This document shows positions 56,351 through 64,000 of a stretch of DNA of 64,000 nt, one piece after another. The position numbers and the translations under genes are program-made. The DNA is taken from positions 350,336,203-350,400,202 of the forward strand of contig NC_081824.1 of assembly GCF_030867095.1 (NCBI RefSeq). The letters run 5' to 3'. Position 1 is the first letter of the stretch; each line of letters begins with the position of its first letter. A model generated the notes under the pieces. It saw only the letters and a program-made list of their open reading frames with translations. It did no database searches and had not been told where the DNA came from. This DNA is from Alligator mississippiensis (lineage: Eukaryota; Chordata; Crocodylia; Alligatoridae).

Positions 56351-56865
56351 CAGGGATCCTAGTTTTCCCTGATTTAAAAAAATCCCCAATTTTTGCTTAA
56401 GAAAAGGAACCCCAAAATCCATATTTTTCTGCGATTTAAATGAAATACTAATAGACATGGGTGACTGGTGCTGCCTTAGTTGGGGGGGGAGGGGCAGGGA
56501 GGGGAGGGGAATGTGCCCCACTGGGACCAGTCCCACTGACTGGGGTGGGGGTCCCCCGCGGTCAATCTCGCTGCCTGAGGGGGACCCCTGCAGCCGATTG
56601 CTGCGGCCACTTCCAGGAGTGGCTGCAGTCCTTCTGGGAATGGCTGCACTGATCGGTCAACACGGCCAGTCAGGGGGTACACCAGCACTCTCAGGGGGTG
56701 CATGTGCACCCCCTACGCATTGCCACTGCTAACAGACAGAGACAGACAGAGCAATGTTTCATTTCAATCATGGAAAAATGTGGATTTGGGGTTACTTTTT
56801 TTTTTTTTTTTTTAATCAAAAATTGGGGATTTTTTTTTTTAAATCAAAGAAAACCAGGATCCCTG
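56351..56865. mobile_element. Foldback element, copy 2, with a GC-rich insert
   Basis: The outer arms CAGGGATCCTAGTTTTCCCTG and (reversed) CAGGATCCCTG and the inner arms match the 50405 copy. The loop is expanded by a GC-rich segment (about 56457-56745), including GGGGGGGGAGGGGCAGGGAG. It lies inside the MIR. Confidence 0.75.
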
Positions 56866-56905
56866 AACTGCTTTGTAAAGCACTTAGATAACTATTGCTC
56901 AAAAA
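56866..56905 (+). repeat. MIR/CORE SINE, 3' part
   Basis: AACTGCTTTGTAAAGCACTTAGATAACTATTGCTCAAAA corresponds to the MIR 3' segment (tgtaaagcgcttagaa...agcgctcaat) and continues the copy cut at 56350. Confidence 0.6.
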
Positions 56906-58286
56906 CAATATAGAAAAATTAGCTCGTTTTAAAAGTTTCTCAACAATTCTGTAACTGCCACCCTATTAAGAGGGCATTACTCATTTGAGGATTCTTCACC
57001 ACCTCTCATTCTTTTTAATATGCTCCTTGTTGGCCAAGAGGCAAATTATTTTTCTGTTAGCTCAGCCCCTTCCCCATCAGGCCAATGCCTTCAGGGACAA
57101 AGCTTAGGTAGGAAGATAACCAAAGTAGTCTGAGAGAAAAATACCAACTGGTGGGCCCAGATAATAGCCTCATGAAAGGCCAGCATAGGAGTTGGCCAAA
57201 AGACAGATTTCTTTTTAGCCCACTCCACAGGCCCTTCAGAAATCCCTCTCCCAAGCCACTACCCATTCTCAGGGGACTGTCTGATTCCATTCCCGATGCA
57301 GATCAGCTCCCCACAAAAATGTTTCCTTTCTATGAGAAGTATTCAGTCAGACCACATACAGAAACACCCCTGCTTCAAGAGACATTCTAAAGCCCTTGAA
57401 CTGTTTTTCATACCCACAAAGAATGCATATATTTGAGGTTACTGGTGCATTTTCAGCATTCAAAAGTGAACTGCAATATAGTTTTGAAACAGAACAGTTC
57501 AAAGCCATGTGGACATGCTCAGTGACAGAACAGTCCATTAGACAGTGTAATTCTTTGGCAGGCAATACACAAGAACTTGGGTTGGGGCTTCACTTTATCC
57601 ACCCTCCATCCTGATTTTAAATATCTGTTTATATTATCTGAATTCTGTAGGAAGTCAAATAAAAGTCAAATGTCCTCCCAAGCCTAACAGCTCATCAGGA
57701 TATACCAGATTCTACTGCCAAATGCCTACAAGGGAGTGATGCGTCTAGAATCACATCTGATTACTTTTGACTCCTCAGCTTGAATGACCAGGTATCTATT
57801 AATAGCTGGGTCAGCTAGAGGAAACCTCTGGCACGAGACCAGAGCCAAGCTTCAAATTCACACTTCCTGTAGGATCCCTTCCATTATTCCTTAGAATTCT
57901 ACCACTGTACCCCAACCTATATATGCTGAGGCTGCTGATCTGATGAGCCTCTTGCATCTGAAAATCTATATTTAACAAAGTGCAACATGAATCTAGTGCA
58001 TGCCATGGATGCAACACTTAGGTTCTCTATGGGTACAGTGAAAGTGTTTAAGATTCAAATGTTGTGAAGTGCCTCTTACACATGAAGAAAGGATGAGAAA
58101 GGTGTCAATGTAAATAGTTAAACAGTTTGAAGTGTAATAGCTTGATGCAAAAAGAGGCATTTGTACAGCCTCAACAAATACATTTCCAGAAGGGTCCTGA
58201 AACTCCTATTTGACAGTGGAAACACACAGAAGCACCCTAGGCAAAGGACAATACTTTTATTTTTCTAAATGCCATGAAACACTATG
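56906..58286. other. Intergenic sequence, nothing recognised
   Basis: AT-rich with no domain in the short frames. The 12 bases TGAAACACTATG at 58275-58286 are the left target duplication of the SINE that follows. Confidence 0.45.
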
Positions 58287-58534
58287 TTTCAGGGGTATAA
58301 GGTTGTAGCTATATTGGGCTAAAGATATAGGCAGACAAGGTTCTTTGGATAAATCCGATATCTTTTATTAGACCACCTCAAATAGTTGGGAAAATTCTTT
58401 TTTGCAAGCTTTTGGGTACAAAGGATAGGATGAAGGGTATGTGTACTCAAAAGCTTGCAAAAAAGAATTTTTCCAACTATTTGAGTTGGTCTAATAAAAG
58501 ATATCGGATTTATCCAAAGAACTTTGTCTTACTG
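58287..58534 (+). repeat. SINE-like retroposon folded into a hairpin, 12-bp target duplication
   Basis: TGAAACACTATG flanks both sides (58275-58286 and 58535-58546), the sign of a LINE-mobilised insertion. The left arm (about 58333-58420) and the right arm (about 58442-58532) are inverted copies of the same sequence (AAGATATCGGATTTATCC, TTTTGCAAGCTTTTG and neighbours). The left arm also has a unique head starting GGTTGTAGCTATATTGG. A shorter relative with its own duplication lies at 62841. Confidence 0.8.
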
Positions 58535-58546
58535 TGAAACACTATG

Positions 58547-59325
58547 CTAAATTTGCACCTTTCTGGAAAGCCTTCTATTGAACAGGCAGAAGATATTCTG
58601 GGTTTAAGTGAGCAAAACATTTATTTGGAGGTCTTTCAAAATAGAAGGATGATTTCAGTGTTCTGTCACTGCTGAAAATCACTAATTAAGCAGAAATTTG
58701 GACTCTCTCACTGTACTTGTTCACTTTATGTCTCTATTCTGTGCTTAAGTCTCACTTCTAAAGATAGATTGTGAAAATTAATGATTTATATTTTTGAAGC
58801 ACATAACTGCCACTGATTTTCACAGCTTCTCTGTGACATAAGGATTACATGCTTTTATATATGGGGGAAAAAATAATTCCTCTGCCACAAGTGAACTATA
58901 TCAGATTTCAAAAGGAATCTATCACAGATTACGGATTAAAAATGCCTAACTTCTTGGCTCCTAGTTCAATGTTTGCCTACACTCTACCATAATGAGACTG
59001 ACGGCAGGCTAGCTGGATCAAAATGACAGGATTTAAGATGATTTAAAAAAAAGAAAAAGGACCAAAAGAACAAGAATGAACATGAACATGGTTGCTCCTC
59101 ATCACTGAGGCAGCCACTTTCTTTAACTATATTTTGGTTGACAGAGATGGTACAGGGAGTGAAGATGGTGAGCGCTAAGATCTTTACTGTAAGAGAAATA
59201 TCTCTAAGCATCTGTCCTGAAAACATCTGTACTTGTCTGTCCAGGCATTCAGGCCCAGATTTTTAAATATCTTAAGGACCCTACCATGGACTTATATATG
59301 TCCAGCTTTCCTAAATAGTTCCATA
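58547..59325. other. Intergenic sequence, nothing recognised
   Basis: AT-rich with no gene or clear repeat seen. Confidence 0.4.
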
Positions 59326-61115
59326 CCTGTTCTTTCACCAGCGTTGGCTGCTCACCTCCTCCCCAAGGTATGCCACCTCATGCAGTAGTCTGGGAGCTGA
59401 CTTTGCCTGTGAAGACTGAGGTAAAGAAACCATTGAGCACTTCAGCCTTTTCTGCATCCTCTGTCAAGTTTGCCTCCCCCATTCAGTAAGGGACCCACAC
59501 TTTCCCCAATCCTCCTCTTGCTACTGACATATTTGGAGAAACCTTCTTGTTATCCTTCACATCCCTTACTAGCTGCAACTCCAATTGTACTTTGCCCTTC
59601 CTGACTTCATCCTTGCATGCCTGAGCAATGCTCTTATACTCCTCCCTATTTATTTGTCCAAGTTTCCACTTCTTATAAGTTTCCTTTTTGTGATTTAGTT
59701 TACTGAAGAGTTCCCTGTAAAGCCAAGCTGGTCTTCTGCCATACTTGCTAGTCTTCCTGAACATTGGGATAGTTTATTTCTGCACTCTCAGTAAGACTTC
59801 TTTAAAGTACAGCCAGCTCTCCTGGACTCTTAACCCCCTCAGACTGGCTTCCCAGGGGATCCTGCCCATCAGTTCCCCGAGTGAGTCACAGTCTGTTTTT
59901 CTAAAGTCCAGGGTCCTTACTCTGCTGCTCTCCATCCTTCCTTTCCTCGGGATCCTGATCTCAGTCATCTCGTGGTCACTGTTGCCCAAGTTGTCATCCA
60001 CTACTGTATTCTCCACCAATTCTTCCCTGTTTATGAGCAGCAGGTCAAAAAGAGCATAGCCCCTAGCTGGCCTCTCCAGTGCTTGCACCAGCAAGTTGTT
60101 CCCAACACTCTCCAAAAACTTCCCAGATTGCCTGTGCACTACTTCCAGTAGATGTCAGGGTGATTGAAGTTTCCCATGAGAACCAGGAGGTGTGATCAGG
60201 GAAACGTCCACTAGCTGCTTAAATAAAGCCTCATCCATCACTTCCTCCTTGTCTAGTAGTCTATATTACACACCCACCACAACATCACCTTTGTTGCTCT
60301 CCCCTCTAACCTTAACCCTGAAACTTTCAACAGGCCTATCTCCAGTTTCATACTGGAGCTCTAAGCAATCACATGGCTCTTTTACATAAAGTGCAACTCC
60401 TCCTCCTCTTCTTTCTTGCCCGTCCTTCCTGAACAGTTTGTAACCATCCATGACAGTGCTCCAGTCATGTGAACTATCCCACCAAGTTTCTGTTTATCCA
60501 ATCGCAGCATATTTCATGACTGTGCAAGGACTTCCAATTCTTCCTGCTTGTTTCCCAGGCTCTGTGCATCCATGTACAGGTACCTGGGGTAACTAATTGA
60601 TTGCCCTGATTTCTCAGGAAGTATGAGAACACCTCCCCTGTTGCCCCCTCCAGTTTGCTCTTCCTTCAGGTCTCCCACTTCCCGTTTACCCCAGGGCTTT
60701 GGTCTCCATCCCCTGATGAACGTAGTTTAAAGCCCTCCTCACTAGGTTAGCGAGCCTGTCTGCGAAGATCCTCTTCTCTCGCCATCAGCTGGATCCCATC
60801 TCTTCCTCTTCCTTCTTCTTGGAACATTAACCCATGTTCAAAGAAGCCAAATCCATGCTGGCGACACCACCTGCGCAGTCAGGTATTGATCTGCAGGACG
60901 CACTTGCTCCTGCCTCGTCCATTTCCCTTGACTGGAAGGATCCAAGAAAACATGACCTGAGCCCCAGACCCTTCACCCTTGCACCCAGAGCCCTGTAGTC
61001 ACTTTTGATCCACTCATGGTCTCCCATGGCAGTATCACTGGTGCCCAGGGTAGCTTGTTAACTCTTTCCTGGACAGCATGGGGTTTGCAAGCCAATCTCA
61101 CGCTCCTTTCTATTA
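59326..61115 (-). mobile_element. Antisense CR1 LINE fragment: end of ORF1, endonuclease, start of RT linker
   Basis: Read on the - strand: ORF1 remnants (LGLRSCFLGSFQSREMDEAG, then LMAREKRIFADRLANLVRRALN, the same closing motif as the 29 kb copy), an endonuclease with MDGYKLFRKDGQERRGGGVA and VALYVKEP, then LLINREELVENTVVDDNLGNSDHEMTE (SDH box), RTLDFRKTDCDSLGELM, WLYRELFSKLNHKKETYKKW and VRDVKDNKK. It stops near 59326 before the RT palm, so the 3' half is missing, which is unusual for a LINE and implies a deletion or recombination. Several frame changes show it is old. Confidence 0.85.
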
Positions 61116-61249
61116 TTTTCTTCCATAGATTCATAGATTCATATGAATTCCCTTCCCTTCCTTATCTTTACATGCATCATCGCTTCAATGTGAATACAGT
61201 AGAAATGCCCTGAGTACAAGTACAGCATCAGAATACCAACCAGCCAGCC

Positions 61250-62572
61250 AATACAGAAGATTTAATATTTTATTTTTCTTAACAAAGTGGTTTCTTTGCC
61301 AAATGTTTAGAAAAGTAAACAACTGTGTTACATTTATTTAAGAGTATTGTGAAGTGCTCTCCCTTGGACATACACAAGAAAAAATGCAAACTAAATCAGT
61401 ATAGATACATTTCTGAAAATACAATGTGTTTTATATGTCACGTTAAGTATTAATATTTTGTTTAAAAATAACCATGTAAAAACATCTTTGGAGAACTATA
61501 AAATGCTGTTAAGTGCTTATCCCAGACTATAAAAACCACAGGAACCATTTTAAACTCAGTTTAACTAAAAGATGCTTTCCTTGTTGGAGGGAAGTTTAGT
61601 TATGAACTGTAGTTGTATGGCATAACAGTTACTTTCTGAATTTTGTTTTAAAAATTATTCTTTAACCTATTCTGAAGGAACTAAATAGATTATGTAATAA
61701 AGTGGAAAAGTAAGTAGTAGGCCCCAGTCTTAGAAGCAAGTATAAATGAGCTCAGTTTTATGCATGTAAGTCTCATTGAAGTAAACAGGATGATCATGAA
61801 CTTCATGCTCATAAAGTTGCTCATGTGTGTTATTAAACAGTCCCATTCATTTAAAAAATATCCAGTTCCTACACCACAGAGGATATATAAAAAAGGCAGA
61901 AGACTGTAAAAGTTAATTCAAGTGGAAGTGTAGGCCATATCTTTTAAATGATTTGGCAGTGAATGAGTAATATCAGATAAAATATTATCATGGACAGTTC
62001 AGCTCTGAAGAAAACCATGATACATTTGCATCAGGAAGGACATATTATAAAATTAGGAAAGTGTTTCTAAAAAACAAATAAATCTTTGTCAGCAAACTAT
62101 TAAGACAAGTAGTTAGTTAAAAAACTTCAGAAGTTACATTAAATGGTATTCAGTAAATTAACATACCATATCAAAATAACTAATTCTTTGGTAAGGTCAT
62201 AAAAGATATATTCAGTGAATATACTTCTGTACTACAGCATTCATATTATGAATGAAAACTGTTCATAGCATGGACATATTTTTGGTACAATGCACTTAAA
62301 TGAAAGTAATTTGGTCATACAGGTATGTAATTTAAGTGCATATCAAGGCAACTGCTTAATAGAAATGCCCATTGAGATATATTAATGTAACAGTAACTAC
62401 AGTACTGTATACATACTGACCATATATTTAAAATACTTTTCCCTTGTAACTTACAGAATCAAGGTTCACTTTCCAAAAAATTTTGTAAGAAATATAGCAA
62501 AGAAATAAAGTACAGGAAATCAGAGCTTCCTTATATATCATTTTTTAAATCTGCTTGTCGCAATCATCGGTA
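61250..62572 (-). other. SEPTIN10: Probable SEPTIN10 3' UTR
   Basis: About 1.3 kb of AT-rich sequence without recognisable transposon copies lies between the terminal coding exon and an AATAAA on the - strand (61274-61269). It is flanked by transposons on both sides, which suggests selection against insertion. Further - strand AATAAA-like sites occur inside. The end is inferred. Confidence 0.5.
61269..61274 (-). terminator. Polyadenylation signal, probable SEPTIN10
   Basis: TTTATT on the + strand is AATAAA on the - strand, about 1.3 kb after the stop codon. Confidence 0.4.
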
Positions 62573-62588
62573 TTACATAAAACTGGAA
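62573..62588 (-). CDS. SEPTIN10: SEPTIN10 terminal coding exon (5 residues)
   Basis: On the - strand a strong acceptor (GTTTCTCTTTTTCAG) precedes T-TCC-AGT-TTT-ATG-TAA. If the upstream exon supplies AA, the peptide ends N-S-S-F-M; from memory human SEPTIN10 ends in N-S-N-F-L. Septins are GTP-binding filament proteins; this tail lies after the C-terminal coiled coil. The call rests on three things: the acceptor, the match of the last residues, and position, since SEPTIN10 lies convergent to SH3RF3 in human. The GTPase domain and coiled coil lie beyond the right edge. An alternative reading in phase gives FQFYVIPMIATSRFKK and a later stop. The exon is too short to be proved alone. Confidence 0.5.
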
Positions 62589-62840
62589 CTGAAAAAGAGA
62601 AACAAAAAGCATGTTGTTAAATCTCTTCAGATGAATAAAGTAAATATACAGACAGTATAAACACTAGAATTGTTCATAACAGTACAATTCAGGCACCTCT
62701 GTTTTCTGCATCTTGTGTGGTTCTTACAGAAGAAATAAAGGAAAAATACAATAGCCATATAGTTTACCAGAAGCAATACACATCGGCAAAGTAGAAGCAG
62801 AATATCACTGTATACACAGAAGTCAGGCCGAATCCTGTTT
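62589..62840 (-). other. Putative SEPTIN10 last-intron sequence
   Basis: AT-rich sequence upstream (on the - strand) of the acceptor. No further exon is seen. It is interrupted by the SINE at 62841. Confidence 0.4.
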
Positions 62841-62927
62841 AGTTGGTCTAATAGAAGATATCACATCTACCCAAAGAACCTTGTCTGTCTGTGTCCTTAG
62901 ACCAACACGGCTACAACCAACAACCCA
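62841..62927 (-). repeat. SINE-like retroposon with 14-bp target duplication
   Basis: GCCGAATCCTGTTT (62827-62840) and GCCCAATCCTGTTT (62928-62941) flank an 87-bp unit. On the - strand the unit reads GGTTGTAGCCGTGTTGGTCT then AAGGACACAGACAGACAAGG and ends ATTAGACCAACT. It is the same family as the arms at 58287. The long duplication shows LINE-type mobilisation. Confidence 0.8.
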
Positions 62928-62941
62928 GCCCAATCCTGTTT

Positions 62942-63336
62942 GACATGTGTGCCTGAATAACCTCTACCTTTTTCTTGGCTAGTGAAATGTATCTGTGCAT
63001 CAGATCAAAAATGTTTTCAGTTTCAGTGAAGCTGACATAAACCAACAAAGCATCCACTTAATTACAGTTACTTAATTACAGTTATGTTATAATCCACTAC
63101 ATCAATATTATATTTTATAAAAAATATTAATTATATAACAGCATTTGTTGGTTTTGTCACCTCCACAAAGTTAAAGAGTATTTTCTGTGGATCAGTTTTA
63201 TTTCTGTAAACACATTAGTTTTGCAACAGTACTTTGGAGTTCTGCTTTTTCAAAGTACCTCTAGAATTCCACTTTTTTCTAGTTTTGTGGGGGATCAGGG
63301 AGAGCGCCGCAAATTCTGAAAAGGCATATTCTACGG
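62942..63336. other. Intron-like sequence, nothing recognised
   Basis: AT-rich. A short duplication of ACTTAATTACAGTTA occurs near 63056-63084. Confidence 0.4.
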
Positions 63337-63786
63337 TAGTGGTCTCCAACCTTTTAAAGTAGGAGATCACCTTTGGCATTTAAAAGCAACCCAAGATTTA
63401 CCAATTACCACCGCCTCCCTGCTCTCCCCCAGCCCAGCAGGTAAGTCTGTGGGGAGGGAAGGGCGGGGGGGTGCAGATCAAGGCAGACAGAAAAAATTAT
63501 TTGGGGGCATGCCTCCCCAGCAGGTAAGTCCCACCCGCCCGGGACCCCACTCAACTTACCCCTGCTCCTGCCTCTGCGGCACTGTCCCTCACTGCGGGGC
63601 CTCAATCTAGCCCCCGCCCCTTCCCTTCCCACAGACTGACCTGCTAGGCTGGGAGGTGTGTGTGCATGCACGCGGGAACTCAGGTCTCCACTCCAGCCTC
63701 AGATCAATTCCAAGAGGCTCCAAGATCTACTGCAAGAGGCTCGGAGATCTACCAGTGGATTGAGATCCACTGATTGGTGACCACTG
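63337..63786. mobile_element. hAT-type non-autonomous element, 8-bp target duplication
   Basis: The left end TAGTGGTCTCCAAC and the right end, read inward, CAGTGGTCACCAAT form the inverted repeat. TTCTACGG (63329-63336) and TTCTAGGG (63787-63794) are the duplication, 7 of 8. It is 450 bp with a GC-rich core (63405-63680) that contains two CAGGTAAGT sites. The core frame on the - strand (63671-63405) is not a gene. Confidence 0.82.
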
Positions 63787-63881
63787 TTCTAGGGAATGTT
63801 CAGTTTATAGTACAATTGCATAGACAAGTTACAAAGTCCTAAAGTTTGGGATTTGTAAGCAGATTTGACAACAGTTATGAT

Positions 63882-64000
63882 CAGGGATCCTGGTTTTTCT
63901 CTGATAAAAATATCCCCCAATTTTCAGGTAAAAAAAGTAACCCAAAATCCACATTTTTTCATGATCAAAATGAAACACCACTCTGTGTGTGTGTGTGTGT
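63882..64000. mobile_element. Foldback element, copy 3, cut by the window edge
   Basis: CAGGGATCCTGGTTTTTCTC, then AAAGTAACCCAAAATCCACA and a terminal (GT)n match the left half of the 50405 copy, including the GT-repeat loop. Confidence 0.75.

Noticed and set aside
61124..61143. ATAGATTCATAGATTCATA, like a CR1 tail on the - strand
   Set aside because: No CR1 body lies next to it on the expected side. Too short to call more than a possible tail remnant.
1..64000. tRNA, rRNA and CRISPR candidates
   Set aside because: No cloverleaf with conserved boxes, no ribosomal segment and no regularly spaced repeat-spacer array was seen. tRNA-like boxes occur only in SINE fragments.

Overview
The window is eukaryotic nuclear DNA from a sauropsid, most likely a crocodilian. 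It holds several CR1 LINEs with (TCTATGAA)n-type tails, old MIR/CORE-type SINEs, hAT and Tc1/mariner-type elements, solo LTRs and a Ty3/gypsy element, plus a little intron-bearing vertebrate coding sequence. Nothing suggests prokaryotic content: no operons, CRISPR arrays, rRNA or tRNA genes.

Host genes. At the left edge (1585-1753, + strand) is the last coding exon of an SH3RF-family E3 ligase, best read as SH3RF3 (POSH2). It encodes the C-terminal SH3 domain and is followed by a probable 3' UTR of about 3 kb. At the right edge (62588-62573, - strand) a 16-bp terminal coding exon follows a strong splice acceptor and precedes about 1.3 kb of unique AT-rich sequence ending at an AATAAA. From the residues encoded and the convergent SH3RF3-SEPTIN10 arrangement known in human, I call it the last exon and 3' UTR of SEPTIN10. 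The window is therefore mostly the intergenic space between two convergent 3' ends, plus 1.6 kb of SH3RF3 intron.

Layout. 232-897: solo LTR with a 5-bp target duplication inside the intron. 1.6-4.8 kb: SH3RF3 exon and 3' UTR. 7.6-13.2 kb: a Gmr1-type Ty3/gypsy element on the - strand (integrase upstream of reverse transcriptase, SCAN-like gag), inserted in a non-LTR retrotransposon remnant; its 5' LTR is collapsed to 21 bp. 18.3-20.2 kb: a MITE, then a 5'-truncated CR1. 22.9-24.0 kb: an older CR1. 27.4-35.1 kb: a three-level nest, with a nearly full-length CR1 (both ORFs, tandem 5' promoter-like unit) inside a solo LTR inside a hAT element, each level with its own target duplication. 36.6-38.7 kb: a second hAT with a palindromic GC-rich core. 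46.0-47.3 kb: head-to-head CR1 pair. 50-57 kb: foldback elements, Tigger-like elements, and a MIR split by a foldback. 58.3 kb: a hairpin-forming SINE. 59.3-61.1 kb: antisense fragment of an older CR1. 61.2-62.6 kb: SEPTIN10 3' end. 62.8-64.0 kb: SINE, hAT and foldback copies.

No novel gene system is present. The most informative content is the Gmr1/SCAN retrotransposon with its 5' LTR lesion, the dated nest at 27-35 kb, the duplicated CR1 5' region with splice-donor motifs, GC-rich cassettes shared between unrelated DNA transposons, and one unassigned candidate exon at 26.2 kb.
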